Shown: positions 42,792 through 53,131 of the stretch, piece after piece
Position numbering within the stretch: the stretch's first letter is position 1
Layout: each line of letters starts with the position of its first letter
Source of the DNA: Heyndrickxia acidiproducens DSM 23148
GTDB taxonomy: Bacteria > Bacillota > Bacilli > Bacillales > Bacillaceae_C
NCBI RefSeq assembly: GCF_000374345.1
Contig: NZ_KB893993.1
Coordinates: forward strand, 1 to 55,675
Reading direction: 5' to 3'
DNA length: 55,675 nt
Position numbers and translations under genes: made by a program
The notes under the pieces: model-generated
Databases searched by the model: none
Told to the model about the DNA's origin: nothing
The model's input: only the letters and a program-made list of their open reading frames with translations

Positions 42792-43976
42792 ATGAGAAAA
42801 ATAAAGGAATACGGTTTTTTTTATATTATTATCTCTCTAATAAAAATATTTATAGCTTATATTCTTTACTTAATAGGCCCCAAAAAGTCAAAAAAGAAAA
42901 TTGTTTTACTGGGAGAGCACCTAGGTAAAAAATACGAAGACAATGCAGCAGTGTTTCATAAATATCTTGTCGATAAAGCTAATAATAAATATGATTCTTA
43001 TTGGTTATACGATGACAAAATAATTGATCCATGTTTGAAGGAAATAAAAAACGCGGTAGTATTAGGAAGTGTTTTTAATTACTATTTGTTTTTTAAATCA
43101 AATTATGTAATATACACTCATTCTCTTTCGCTTGATGTTGCACCATTTATAAATAAGCTTCTTTTTTTGAATAATAAAACAAAAATAATTTATGTTAGCC
43201 ATGGGGTCGAAGGTTTTAAAAAAGTACTTAATAACAAAAATGCCAGAAATCTTTTAAAAGAATGTCATTATATAAATTGTTTATCAAGATATGAATATCA
43301 AATAAAGCATAATGATTGGCACATTCCAGATTCTAAGCTTTTTATAACTGGAATGCCTCGTTTGGATAATCTAATTAATAAAGAAAGTTATGAAAGACAA
43401 AAATCAATTCTTTTCTTTCCAACTTGGAGAGAATGGTTAATTACTAAAAATACAAATGATTTATTACAGAGCAGTTATTACAGAAATATTATTATGCTAA
43501 CAAAAAATCAGCATATCAAAAAATTACTATCAGAAAAAAACATAGAATTAAAGATTGTCCTCCACCCTTTTATGGAAAAGTACTTTAATACAAGTTGGAG
43601 TAGTAATGTACAGTTATTTAATTTAAATGATTTTGCAGATAAAAATATTCAACAAGAACTAATAGGCGCTGATATTTTAATTACTGATTATTCGAGTGTT
43701 GCTTGGGACTTTTATTATATGAACAAGCCCATTATATTTTTTCATTTTGATCAATGTGAATATGAAAAGAAAAGGGGCTCCTACTTAAATCTTGATACTG
43801 ATATATTTGGATACAAGGCTAAAAATATACAGGAAATTTCAACAACATTAAATTATATACTAGACAACAATATAACAAAAAACTCTTTTTACTCCAAGAT
43901 ACATAATTATTTTGATTTTGTTGATGATAAAAATTGTTATAGATTATATAAAACTCTAGAAATGCTAAATAACTAA
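42792..43976 (+). CDS. CDP-glycerol glycerophosphotransferase family protein (TagB/TagF-like)
   Basis: Protein of 394 residues of the Glyphos_transf family: VSHGVEGFKK, ITGMPRLDNL, FFPTWREW, IVLHPFM and the ADILITDYSSVAWDFYYMNKPIIFF block with the family aspartate and serine. An N-terminal hydrophobic segment suggests membrane association. It may add a polyol-phosphate or glycerol-phosphate to the repeat unit. No CDP-glycerol or CDP-ribitol synthesis gene is in the window. The ATG at 42792 follows TTAGGAG. Confidence 0.82.
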   Translation: MRKIKEYGFFYIIISLIKIFIAYILYLIGPKKSKKKIVLLGEHLGKKYEDNAAVFHKYLVDKANNKYDSYWLYDDKIIDPCLKEIKNAVVLGSVFNYYLFFKSNYVIYTHSLSLDVAPFINKLLFLNNKTKIIYVSHGVEGFKKVLNNKNARNLLKECHYINCLSRYEYQIKHNDWHIPDSKLFITGMPRLDNLINKESYERQKSILFFPTWREWLITKNTNDLLQSSYYRNIIMLTKNQHIKKLLSEKNIELKIVLHPFMEKYFNTSWSSNVQLFNLNDFADKNIQQELIGADILITDYSSVAWDFYYMNKPIIFFHFDQCEYEKKRGSYLNLDTDIFGYKAKNIQEISTTLNYILDNNITKNSFYSKIHNYFDFVDDKNCYRLYKTLEMLNN

Positions 43977-44024
43977 ATTTGGGATGGTAAGTTTTATTAC
44001 AAATAAACTAGGAGAGTTTTGAGA

Positions 44025-45182
44025 ATGAAACATGTTTTTATTATAGGCTCAAAAGGAATACCCGCAAATTACGGAGGGTTTGAAACATTTGTAGAAAACA
44101 TAACTAAGAAAAGAGTAAATGAAAGTATTTATTACCACATTTCTTGTATGTCTGATAATAATAATGAGTTCATTTACAATAGTGCAAGATGCTTTAACGT
44201 TAAGACTCCTAATATTGGAAGTGCAAAAGCTATCTTATACGATATACTTAGCTTGAAAAGATGCATTGAATACATTAGGTTAAATAACCTAAAGGATTGT
44301 ATTATATATATATTAGCATGTAGAATCGGACCATTTATTTCAAAATATAAAAGACAACTTAAAAAACTTGGAGTAAATATTTTTGTGAATCCTGATGGAC
44401 ATGAATGGAGAAGGAGTAAGTGGAACTCTGCGGTAAAAAAGTATTGGAAGTTATCTGAACAATTGATGGTGAAAAATGCTGATCTAATTATTTGTGATTC
44501 AAAAGGTATAGAATCTTATATACAGAAGGAATATCATAAATATAATCCTCTGACCCTCTTTATAGCATATGGTGCTGATGTTGGAAAATCCAATATTGAG
44601 AATAATGATTTAAGTTTAAAAAGGTGGTATGAAAAATATCGTATAACTCCATATAATTATTATTTAATTGTTGGCAGATTTGTGCCTGAAAATAACTATG
44701 AATTAATAATTAAAGAATTTATGAATTCAAATACAAAAAAAGATCTAGTAATAATTTCAAATGTGGAGGAAAATGATTTTTACTCAAAGTTGCTTAAAGA
44801 AACTCATTTTAAGGAAGATGACAGAGTTAAATTTGTTGGTACAGTTTATCAAAAAGAGCTATTGAAGAAAATTCGTGAGCAGGCCTTTGCTTATATACAT
44901 GGCCATGAGGTTGGTGGTACAAACCCTTCTTTACTTGAAGCATTAGCCTCTACACAAATTAATATTTTATTAAATGTTGTCTTTAATAGGGAGGTTGCTG
45001 AAAGTGGAGCTATTTACTTTTCAAAAAAATCAAATGATTTGGCACAGTTAATAGATAAAACTGAAAAATTATCGCATGAGGAAATAGATAATTTAAATAA
45101 TGGCGCTAAATTACGTATTTTAGAAGAATATTCATGGAAAAAAATAATTAAACAATATGAAGATCTGTTTTTACATGTATAG
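44025..45182 (+). CDS. DUF1972/GT4 glycosyltransferase (rhamnosyltransferase-like)
   Basis: Retaining glycosyltransferase of 385 residues. It begins with FIIGSKGIPANYGGFETFVE, the DUF1972 signature found in Cps2T/WsaD-type rhamnosyltransferases. The GT4 nucleotide-binding half includes LIVGRFVPENNYE and GHEVGGTNPSLLEALA. The ATG at 44025 is preferred over a TTG at 44019 by spacing from AGGAGA. The local rmlACDB genes could supply its donor. Confidence 0.87.
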   Translation: MKHVFIIGSKGIPANYGGFETFVENITKKRVNESIYYHISCMSDNNNEFIYNSARCFNVKTPNIGSAKAILYDILSLKRCIEYIRLNNLKDCIIYILACRIGPFISKYKRQLKKLGVNIFVNPDGHEWRRSKWNSAVKKYWKLSEQLMVKNADLIICDSKGIESYIQKEYHKYNPLTLFIAYGADVGKSNIENNDLSLKRWYEKYRITPYNYYLIVGRFVPENNYELIIKEFMNSNTKKDLVIISNVEENDFYSKLLKETHFKEDDRVKFVGTVYQKELLKKIREQAFAYIHGHEVGGTNPSLLEALASTQINILLNVVFNREVAESGAIYFSKKSNDLAQLIDKTEKLSHEEIDNLNNGAKLRILEEYSWKKIIKQYEDLFLHV

Positions 45183-45253
45183 CGGCAGTACAGGAATCAG
45201 AGAAGTAAAATCTAATTTCTAATTTATTTGTGTTGTTTTTTGAGGGATGAATT

Positions 45254-46672
45254 TTGAATCATAAAATATTGCAGTTTTTTAAAAATCTTTCTTATACCTT
45301 ACTTTCAAATTTAATTTCTTTAGTAATATCGACAACTGTCATCCTGGTGATTCCTAAATTAATTGGTGTTACAGAATATGGTTATTGGCAGTTATACCTA
45401 TTTTACTCCTCATACGTTGGTTTCTTGCATTTTGGATGGAATGATGGAGTGTATTTAAGATATGGCGGAGAGAAATATGGAAATTTAAATAAAAAACTAT
45501 TTTTTTCTCAATTTTGGATGCTAGTAGTCTTTCAATTTTTACTTGCATTAACTATATTTTTAATTTCAAATATACTTTCTAATTCTGATAAAATATTTAT
45601 AATCCAAATGGTTTCATTTTGTATGTTTATTGTAAATATTAGGTGTTTTTTAATATATATATTACAATGTACAAATAGAGTAAAGGAATACGCGATAATC
45701 ACTATGATGGAGAGAATATTATATATTTTATTAATTTTGATTCTTATTGCGGGTGGAATTAACAATTATAAAATAATGATTATTGCTGATATAATTGGAA
45801 AATTAATTTCTTTATTTTATTCTATTTATTGCTGTAAAGATATTGTTTTAAATAAAATAAAAAATTTCAGTTTAGATATACGCGAAGCACTTACTAATAT
45901 AAATGTTGGAATTAAATTAATGTTCTCCAATATAGCTAATATGCTTATTATTGGAATTGTTAGGCTTGGAATTGAGCATGAGTGGGATGTAAAGACATTT
46001 GGTAAAATATCATTAACTTTATCTATTTCTAATATGCTTATGATCTTTGTTAGTGCTGTAGGAATTATTATGTTTCCAGTTTTACGAAGAACTGAAAATA
46101 GCAGGCTTACCTATATTTATAAAACAGTTCGTCCACCGTTCTCTGCTGTATTGTTTTTTTTATTAATTTTATACTATCCAATGGATATTGCACTAAATTT
46201 TTGGCTACCAATATATTCAGATAGTCTAAAATATATGATTATATTGTTTCCTATGTGTGTATATGAAGGTAAAATGTCGTTACTTATAAATACTTATTTA
46301 AAAACGTTAAGAAAAGAAAAGATAATATTAATAATTAATCTTTTTACAGTTTTGTTAAGCATAGTATTAACTACTCTATTTATATTTTTATTTAGGAGTC
46401 TAACTTTGATTGTTATAGCAATTGTTATTTTGCTTGCTTTTAGAAGTGTGTTAGCAGAAATATTTTTATCAAAAATGCTTGAGATTAATTTGGTTAGAAC
46501 GTTATTGCAAGAAATATTTTTAACGTTTATATATATATATACGGGTTGGTTTTTAAGCCCACTGGTATCTTTTGCAATCTATTTGGTCTCTTATACAGTC
46601 TATTTGATTGTAAATAAAAAGGAAATATTTACTTCTATTAAGGATTTCAAAATTATACTTTCACAAAAATAA
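45254..46672 (+). CDS. wzx: Repeat-unit flippase (Wzx, polysaccharide transporter family)
   Basis: Polytopic membrane protein of 472 residues with twelve or so hydrophobic segments and the MATE/PST-like layout. It starts with a helix pair around LISLVISTTVILVIPKLIG and YGYWQLYLFYSSYVGFLHFGWNDG. It should flip undecaprenyl-linked repeat units. The TTG start follows GAGGG at seven bases. Extremely AT-rich. Confidence 0.85.
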   Translation: MNHKILQFFKNLSYTLLSNLISLVISTTVILVIPKLIGVTEYGYWQLYLFYSSYVGFLHFGWNDGVYLRYGGEKYGNLNKKLFFSQFWMLVVFQFLLALTIFLISNILSNSDKIFIIQMVSFCMFIVNIRCFLIYILQCTNRVKEYAIITMMERILYILLILILIAGGINNYKIMIIADIIGKLISLFYSIYCCKDIVLNKIKNFSLDIREALTNINVGIKLMFSNIANMLIIGIVRLGIEHEWDVKTFGKISLTLSISNMLMIFVSAVGIIMFPVLRRTENSRLTYIYKTVRPPFSAVLFFLLILYYPMDIALNFWLPIYSDSLKYMIILFPMCVYEGKMSLLINTYLKTLRKEKIILIINLFTVLLSIVLTTLFIFLFRSLTLIVIAIVILLAFRSVLAEIFLSKMLEINLVRTLLQEIFLTFIYIYTGWFLSPLVSFAIYLVSYTVYLIVNKKEIFTSIKDFKIILSQK

Positions 46673-46719
46673 AGTCGATAATATTTTTTCAAAAAAATAA
46701 TTGAGAAAGGATTTTTATT

Positions 46720-48102
46720 TTGAATGTTTTACATTATTCTCTTGGTTTACCCCCCTATAGAAGTGGAGGATTGACTAAATATTCTATTGATTTAATGTTA
46801 AGTCAACAAAATAACGGTGATAGGGTTATTCTCTTTTTTCCAGGGCATTATTCTTTAAAAAAGACTACTCGACTTCAATATTTTTGCAGGTACCATGGTA
46901 TTGATGTATTCGAGATTGTTAACCCCTTGCCGGTTCCTTTGCTCGGTGGTGTATGTGAGCCAGAAAGGTTTATGAATATGGTTAATCCTAAAAATGTTTA
47001 TGAAATTTTTTTAAAAAAGATATGTCCTGATATAATTCATATTCATACATTAATGGGGTTACATAAAGAGTTTTTTCTTGCAGCCAAAAGTTTAGGGATA
47101 AAAGTTGTTTTTACAACTCATGATTACTATGGATTAGATACCCATGTTAATCTCTTAGATAACAATGGCATGAAGTATTTGGGATTCAAAGATGTAGAAA
47201 AATGTGCAATATCGAATCAGAGTGCATATAGTATGTGGCGGATTTTTATTATGCAGACCCGATCGTATAGATTCTTAAAAAGTACAAAAACATTTACGTT
47301 AATAAAAAAGTTTAAGAGGAAGTGGACTTTCAAAGAAAATAACAATTTTTCTAATGATACACTTATTAATAAACAAAAGTTAAAGAAATATAAGGATTTA
47401 GGTGAGTATTATACCGATATATTTAGTTATATCGATTTATTTCATTTTAATAGTAGTATTGCTAAACAAGTTTATGAAAAGTTTATAAAAGTTCAGGGAA
47501 AAGTCATACCGATAACACATGGTGGAATAAAAGACCAAAGAAGGATTAAATCATACGATAAAAAAGATTTATTAAAAATTTCATTTTTGGGTGATTTAGA
47601 CGAATATAAGGGTTTTTCTTTTTTAAAAGATACTCTTAATATCCTGTTGAAAAAAAATCAAACTCGCTGGGTATTGAATGTATATGGTAATTCCTATGAA
47701 GTTCCTTTGACTAGTTTAGAAAGTGATTTTATTAATTTTAAAGGTCGATATAGCTATAATGATTTATCTTCGATATTTGAAAATACTGATGTTTTAATTG
47801 TTCCGAGTATATGGAAGGAAACATTTGGTTTTATAGGATTGGAAGCATTGTCTTTTGGGGTTCCAATTGTAATTTCAAATAACGTGGGATGTAAAGATAT
47901 AATTATTGATGGCAAAACTGGTATTGTATTTAACGAAAATACAACTGAATTGGCTAATGTTATTGAAAATTTAATTGAAAATAGAACTATACTATGTGAA
48001 TTAAACAAAAATATTTGTAGATCAAATATATCCAATTTTTTTATTAAAAATCACGCTGAGAATATTAAATCATTATATGAGTGTACATATAATAATTTAT
48101 AG
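46720..48102 (+). CDS. GT4 family glycosyltransferase
   Basis: Glycosyltransferase of 460 residues. N-terminal SLGLPPYRSGGLTKYSIDL and HIHTLMGLHKE, and C-terminal IVPSIWKETFGFIGLEAL and NNVGCKDIIIDGKTGIVF, are standard GT4 (WcaC/WbdM-like) elements. It carries a longer middle section than usual (about residues 130-250), with basic KFKRKWTF. The TTG start follows GAAAGGA. Sugar specificity unknown. Confidence 0.87.
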   Translation: MNVLHYSLGLPPYRSGGLTKYSIDLMLSQQNNGDRVILFFPGHYSLKKTTRLQYFCRYHGIDVFEIVNPLPVPLLGGVCEPERFMNMVNPKNVYEIFLKKICPDIIHIHTLMGLHKEFFLAAKSLGIKVVFTTHDYYGLDTHVNLLDNNGMKYLGFKDVEKCAISNQSAYSMWRIFIMQTRSYRFLKSTKTFTLIKKFKRKWTFKENNNFSNDTLINKQKLKKYKDLGEYYTDIFSYIDLFHFNSSIAKQVYEKFIKVQGKVIPITHGGIKDQRRIKSYDKKDLLKISFLGDLDEYKGFSFLKDTLNILLKKNQTRWVLNVYGNSYEVPLTSLESDFINFKGRYSYNDLSSIFENTDVLIVPSIWKETFGFIGLEALSFGVPIVISNNVGCKDIIIDGKTGIVFNENTTELANVIENLIENRTILCELNKNICRSNISNFFIKNHAENIKSLYECTYNNL

Positions 48103-48116
48103 TTTGGGAGAAAAAA

Positions 48117-49400
48117 ATGAAGATTGTGATATTGTTTTTTTTGTACGTAATCCTATATATTTTTTTTCGGTTTATTTTAAAGCAAAAGGATAAAAATATT
48201 AATTTAATTTTGGTGTTACTTCTATTTTGTTTAAGTTTTAACCTATCAATTAGCTATAATCAATATCTTCAAGGAGAAATTTTACATATTACTTTTCATA
48301 GTGTCTTTATAGCTTTGATTGTGTGTTTATTATTTTCGTTTAATAAACAATCGTTGAAATTTGGATTAGAGACAATATATTTAATTGTAGCCATAATGAA
48401 TTTTGTTATTGAATACCATTTTAAAATTTTTGATTATGTTAACTTTATGAAAATTGTAATGACATTAATTAGTGTACTTATAATTATTATGATTTATAAC
48501 AGCATATCTAATATCAATATAAATAAAATATTTTACTCTCTTAATTATGTTGCTATTTTTAACTCAATTCTAGGTATAGCACAGTTTATCACTGGTAAAC
48601 AATTACTATTAGGTAGTTTTAACTCTCCTATTCTATATACAGAAGGTGCTGTTGATACTAATAGGGCTGTAGGTATTGCTGCATCTAATAACTCAGGAGG
48701 AAATTTTGGAGCTTTAATTTTTGGCATTATATTGTACAACTGTTTTTCAAGGAATAGAAGTAAATTAAGTTGGATTGCTTTATTTTTAACATTAATTTTT
48801 TCTGCTCTTACTCTTACACGAATTGGGTTTGTTGGAATAATCTTTGAAATATTAATTTTCTACCTTGCATACTCTCCCATGAATAGAAAAGAACAGAAGC
48901 TAAAGCTGATTAGTGGTTATATTGGCTTGTTAATAATAATAATTTTACTAGCATTTTTTAGAAACAGTATTTATAATAAGCTTTTTATTGAAAGAGGAGA
49001 TACTTCGTCGAGTAGATTTATCCAATATGAAAGGGTTTATAATTATATATTAAATAATAAATTATTATTTGGTATTGGAGATGGACAATATCGTAATTAC
49101 ATGTATTCTACTCATCATATTTTAGATTTGCAAATACATTCTCAGTATTTAAATATTCTTGCAGAGCAAGGCTTAATTCTTTTTCTGTTATATGTTCTAT
49201 TTAATATATTTATTTTTGTACGTATTTTGCTGTCAAAAAAAATAAACAGGAATTTAAAAGTTTTATCTATAATGATTTTTACCGCTAATTTCATCTGTTC
49301 TAATGTTAATCCTAATCAATATTACTATCTTAATAATGTTTTATATTACTTAATAATGTTTGGAATATACTTCTATAGTAAACAAAAAAATACTACGTAG
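48117..49400 (+). CDS. wzy: Polysaccharide polymerase (Wzy, O-antigen ligase-like)
   Basis: Membrane protein of 427 residues with about ten hydrophobic segments and a large external loop (about 290-345) that contains FGIGDGQYRNYM and IHSQYLNILAEQGLILF, the Wzy_C/O-antigen polymerase hallmark. It would polymerise repeat units at the outer membrane face. The ATG follows TTGGGAG. Its product is the least conserved part of the locus, as is usual for polymerases. Confidence 0.82.
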   Translation: MKIVILFFLYVILYIFFRFILKQKDKNINLILVLLLFCLSFNLSISYNQYLQGEILHITFHSVFIALIVCLLFSFNKQSLKFGLETIYLIVAIMNFVIEYHFKIFDYVNFMKIVMTLISVLIIIMIYNSISNININKIFYSLNYVAIFNSILGIAQFITGKQLLLGSFNSPILYTEGAVDTNRAVGIAASNNSGGNFGALIFGIILYNCFSRNRSKLSWIALFLTLIFSALTLTRIGFVGIIFEILIFYLAYSPMNRKEQKLKLISGYIGLLIIIILLAFFRNSIYNKLFIERGDTSSSRFIQYERVYNYILNNKLLFGIGDGQYRNYMYSTHHILDLQIHSQYLNILAEQGLILFLLYVLFNIFIFVRILLSKKINRNLKVLSIMIFTANFICSNVNPNQYYYLNNVLYYLIMFGIYFYSKQKNTT

Positions 49401-49474
49401 CTATTATCAAGTATTAAGTTAATAATTTATTAATTTTGGTTATTTAAAATAATTTAATTTGAAAGGTGAGTATA

Positions 49475-50353
49475 ATGAAAGGAATTATTTTAGCTGGAGG
49501 GAGCGGTACGCGTCTATATCCGTTAACAAGAGTGACAAGCAAACAACTTTTACCAATCTATGACAAACCAATGATTTACTATCCGCTTTCCACATTAATG
49601 TTAGCTGGTATTAAGGATATCTTAATCATTTCTACAAAAGAAGACATACCAAGATTTGAAAACTTATTAGGAGATGGTTCCCAATTTGGCATATCACTAC
49701 AGTATAAGATTCAGCCAAGCCCAGATGGTTTAGCCCAGGCATTTATCTTAGGCGATGAATTTATTGGCAATGATTCAGTTGCCATGATATTGGGTGACAA
49801 TATTTATTACGGCAATGGAATGCGAAGAGCTTTACAAAGAGCCTCACAAAAACAAAGGGGTGCGACTGTATTTGGGTATCATGTTCAAGATCCGGAAAGA
49901 TTTGGCGTGGTTGAATTTGATCGTAATGGAAAAGTACTTAGTGTAGAAGAAAAGCCTGAGCAGCCAAAATCTAATTATGCCATTACAGGATTATATTTTT
50001 ATGATAATCGAGTTGTCGAAATTGCAAAAGGAATTAAACCATCTGCACGCGGCGAGTTGGAAATCACTTCTATTAACGAAGCGTATTTAAAATTAGGCGA
50101 GTTGGATGTAGAATTGTTAGGTAGGGGTTATACTTGGCTGGATACCGGGACGCATGAAAGCTTGGTGGAAGCAACCAACTTTGTAAAAACGGTAGAGGAA
50201 CATCAAGGAATCAAAGTTTCCGCTCCTGAAGAAATTGCTTATGTCAACGGCTGGATTAAAAAAGAGCAATTAATTGAAAGTGCCTCTAAATTAAGCAAAA
50301 CAGGATATGGAAAGTATTTATTGAGAGTTGCAGAAGGCAAAATTAAATATTAA
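49475..50353 (+). CDS. rmlA: Glucose-1-phosphate thymidylyltransferase
   Basis: Enzyme of 292 residues, first step of dTDP-L-rhamnose synthesis. [41 protein letters not shown] and ILGDNIYYG are diagnostic. The ATG at 49475 is preferred to a GTG at 49466, since GAAAGGTG sits before it. Composition rises toward the chromosomal norm here. Confidence 0.95.
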   Translation: MKGIILAGGSGTRLYPLTRVTSKQLLPIYDKPMIYYPLSTLMLAGIKDILIISTKEDIPRFENLLGDGSQFGISLQYKIQPSPDGLAQAFILGDEFIGNDSVAMILGDNIYYGNGMRRALQRASQKQRGATVFGYHVQDPERFGVVEFDRNGKVLSVEEKPEQPKSNYAITGLYFYDNRVVEIAKGIKPSARGELEITSINEAYLKLGELDVELLGRGYTWLDTGTHESLVEATNFVKTVEEHQGIKVSAPEEIAYVNGWIKKEQLIESASKLSKTGYGKYLLRVAEGKIKY

Positions 50354-50373
50354 AGAATGGAAGGGATTTGACA

Positions 50374-50940
50374 ATGAAGATTAGCAAAACCAATTTAGAA
50401 GGCGTACTTGTAATCGAACCAGCTGTTTTTGGTGACCACCGCGGTTGGTTCATGGAAACCTATAATGAAAAAAATATGGCAGAAGCTGGGGTCAAGCTTA
50501 AATTTGTCCAAGATAACCAGTCGTTTTCCGCAACAAAAGGCACGTTACGCGGCCTGCACTATCAAATGAGTCCAAAAGCACAGTCAAAACTTATCCGCTG
50601 TACAAGAGGAACAATTTTTGATGTGGCTATAGACATTAGAAAAGGCAGTCCTACATATGGAAAGTGGTACGGTCTCGAGTTAAGCGCTGAAAATAAAAAG
50701 CAGCTGTTGATACCAAAAGGTTTTGCACACGGCTTTATGACGTTAACAGATGATGTTGAAGTCCAATATAAAGTTGATGAATTGTACGCACCCGAATGCG
50801 ACAGAGGAATTAGATGGAATGACCCGACAATTGCAGTCGAATGGCCAATTCATGATATTCAACCTGTGCTTTCTGCCAAAGATGAAAAAGCACCTTTATT
50901 GGAAGAAGCAGAAAATAACTTTACATATGGAGAACAATGA
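50374..50940 (+). CDS. rmlC: dTDP-4-dehydrorhamnose 3,5-epimerase
   Basis: Cupin-fold epimerase of 188 residues. FGDHRGWFMETYNEKNM, FVQDNQSFSATKGTLRGLHYQ (catalytic histidine in RGLHYQ) and LLIPKGFAHGFMTL are present. The ATG at 50374 follows GGAAGGGA. Its stop overlaps the rmlD start. Confidence 0.95.
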   Translation: MKISKTNLEGVLVIEPAVFGDHRGWFMETYNEKNMAEAGVKLKFVQDNQSFSATKGTLRGLHYQMSPKAQSKLIRCTRGTIFDVAIDIRKGSPTYGKWYGLELSAENKKQLLIPKGFAHGFMTLTDDVEVQYKVDELYAPECDRGIRWNDPTIAVEWPIHDIQPVLSAKDEKAPLLEEAENNFTYGEQ

Positions 50941-51791
50941 TGAAAATATTAGTAACAGGATACACTGGCCAGCTCGGCTATGATGTTGTTAAGGAAGGTA
51001 CGAAACGCGGGCTTGATATGATAGGAATAGGCCAGAAAGAGCTAGATATTACAAAAGAAAAAGACGTTCAGACATTTATTCAAGAATTGAAGCCGGATGC
51101 CATTGTCCACTGTGCCGCTTACACGGCCGTGGACCAGGCGGAGGACCAGAAAGAGATTTGCTGGAATGTCAATGTGAATGGAACAAAATATTTGGCAGAA
51201 GCAGCTAAAGAAGTTAACGCGAAATTCATGTTTATCAGTACTGACTATGTTTACAAGGGTGAAGGAACCACTCCTTTTGTTGAAACAGACCCGGCAGATC
51301 CGATTAATTATTATGGTTATACAAAATATGAGTCAGAAAAAGTTGTCCAATCATTGTTGAATGATCTGTTTATTGTCCGTATTTCCTGGGTCTTCGGTAT
51401 CAATGGAAAGAACTTTATTAAAACAATGCTAGGACTTGCAGAAACCCATGATGAGTTAAATGTAGTGGGGGATCAAATTGGGTCACCGACATATACATTT
51501 GATCTAGCAAAATTATTATTGGATATGATCCAAACAGATAAATATGGAATCTATCAAGCGACAAATGAAGGATTTTGCAGCTGGGCTGAATTTGCGGAGG
51601 AAATCTTTAAACAATCTGGTAAACAAGTGAAAGTGAATGCCATTACAACAGAAGAATACCCTACTAAAGCTGTCCGCCCCAAAAACTCCAGAATGTCGAA
51701 ACAGAAGTTAGTTGACAATGGATTTAAACCGTTACGTCCTTGGAAAGAGGCCTTAGCACATTATCTTAATGAACTGAAAATTGAGGTGTAA
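50940..51791 (+). CDS. rmlD: dTDP-4-dehydrorhamnose reductase
   Basis: SDR enzyme of 283 residues. N-terminal VTGYTGQLGYDV is the NAD(P)-binding loop, and ISTDYVYKG plus YGYTKYESE give the S/T-Y-K catalytic triad. The ATG at 50940 is spaced seven bases from GGAG; the ATG at 50937 is also possible. It reduces dTDP-4-keto-L-rhamnose to dTDP-L-rhamnose. Confidence 0.95.
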   Translation: MKILVTGYTGQLGYDVVKEGTKRGLDMIGIGQKELDITKEKDVQTFIQELKPDAIVHCAAYTAVDQAEDQKEICWNVNVNGTKYLAEAAKEVNAKFMFISTDYVYKGEGTTPFVETDPADPINYYGYTKYESEKVVQSLLNDLFIVRISWVFGINGKNFIKTMLGLAETHDELNVVGDQIGSPTYTFDLAKLLLDMIQTDKYGIYQATNEGFCSWAEFAEEIFKQSGKQVKVNAITTEEYPTKAVRPKNSRMSKQKLVDNGFKPLRPWKEALAHYLNELKIEV

Positions 51792-51794
51792 AGA

Positions 51795-52823
51795 ATGTCA
51801 AATAAAAAAGTGTTGGTAACCGGTGGGGCAGGATTTATCGGTGGTAACTTTGTTCAGTATATGGTCAATAAATACCCTGAATATGATATCTATAATTTGG
51901 ATCTATTAACCTATGCCGGTGATTTAACTAAACACAGCGAAATTGAAAACAAGGAAAACTACCATTTTATCAAAGCAGATATTGCAGACCGCAATACCAT
52001 TCTGCCTCTTTTTGAAAAAGAAAAATTTGATTATGTGGTCCATTTTGCGGCGGAAAGCCATGTGGATCGGTCCATTACCGAGCCGGAAATTTTTGTGCGG
52101 ACGAATGTATTAGGTACACAAGTATTACTGGATGCTGCTAAGCAAATCGGAATTAAAAAATTTGTCCATGTTTCGACAGATGAGGTTTACGGAGAATTGG
52201 ACTTTGATCCGACTACTTTCTTCACGGAAAAAACACCATTGCAGCCAAACAGCCCATACAGCGCTAGCAAAGCGTCTTCAGATTTATTGGTCCGGGCTTA
52301 TCATGAAACATTTAATCTCCCAATTAATATTACACGTTGTTCCAATAACTATGGCCCGTATCATTTCCCTGAAAAACTCATTCCATTGACCATTTCAAGG
52401 GTATTAAATAACCAAAAGGTACCGGTATACGGCAATGGTGGTAATATCCGTGACTGGCTTCACGTTCTGGACCACTGTGCAGCTATTGACCTTGTCCTGC
52501 ACCAAGGCGAAATTGGTGAAGTTTATAACGTAGGCGGCCACAATGAACGGACAAACCTGGAAGTCGTTAAGACGATTATCAGAACGCTGGGCAAATCAGA
52601 AGATCTTATTGAGTTTGTAAAAGACCGCTTAGGCCATGATAAACGCTATGCCATCGATCCAACAAAACTGGAAAAGTTGGGTTGGAAACCTACTTACACT
52701 TTCGAAACAGGTATTGCTCAGACGATTCAATGGTATTTGGATCATAAAGATTGGTGGGAACGGATTATCAGCGGGGAGTATCAGGAGTATTTTGAAAAGC
52801 AGTATTCGCTTATTGAAAAATAG
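51795..52823 (+). CDS. rmlB: dTDP-glucose 4,6-dehydratase
   Basis: Extended SDR of 342 residues. VTGGAGFIGGNFVQYM binds NAD, HVSTDEVYGEL and YSASKASSD carry catalytic residues, and RCSNNYGPYHFPEKLIPL is the nucleotide-sugar region. It lies four bases after rmlD. It completes rmlACDB, so the EPS very likely contains rhamnose. A terminator follows. Confidence 0.95.
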   Translation: MSNKKVLVTGGAGFIGGNFVQYMVNKYPEYDIYNLDLLTYAGDLTKHSEIENKENYHFIKADIADRNTILPLFEKEKFDYVVHFAAESHVDRSITEPEIFVRTNVLGTQVLLDAAKQIGIKKFVHVSTDEVYGELDFDPTTFFTEKTPLQPNSPYSASKASSDLLVRAYHETFNLPINITRCSNNYGPYHFPEKLIPLTISRVLNNQKVPVYGNGGNIRDWLHVLDHCAAIDLVLHQGEIGEVYNVGGHNERTNLEVVKTIIRTLGKSEDLIEFVKDRLGHDKRYAIDPTKLEKLGWKPTYTFETGIAQTIQWYLDHKDWWERIISGEYQEYFEKQYSLIEK

Positions 52824-52868
52824 AATCAAGTTAAAATTGAAATAGTTTGAAATTAGCGGGATTATTAA

Positions 52869-52908
52869 TAGCTTTCTTATACAAAAATGTATAAGAAGGC
52901 TTTTTTCT
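52869..52908 (+). terminator. Terminator at the end of the EPS locus
   Basis: AGCTTTCTTATAC / GTATAAGAAGGCT with an AAAAAT loop and a T run. Confidence 0.85.
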
Positions 52909-52984
52909 TTATCGAAAACACAAAATTTGTTGCCTGGTTACTTGTCACGCTTCATCAGTAGTGGCTGTGCATCCGTGCTCAAAT

Positions 52985-53131
52985 ATGTGCGCTTCGCGGA
53001 AACTGAGTATGGTATCCGAAGCCGGCATCATTTTTGGCCATCTTTGGAGCGCCGTAGGCGTCCTAATTGGGCACTCCGGTAAAATGCTTTTTTGTTTGGC
53101 CGGCCATAATGAGCGTCAAGACTTTCACTAG
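52985..53131 (+). pseudogene. Possible DDE transposase scrap
   Basis: A 48-codon frame reads AGIIFGHLWSAVGVLIGHSG, which resembles the IFGHMFGGIGILAG-type segment of a Bacillus DDE transposase family, recalled from memory. No flanking catalytic motifs or start signal exist. It is treated as a decayed fragment at low confidence. Confidence 0.35.
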
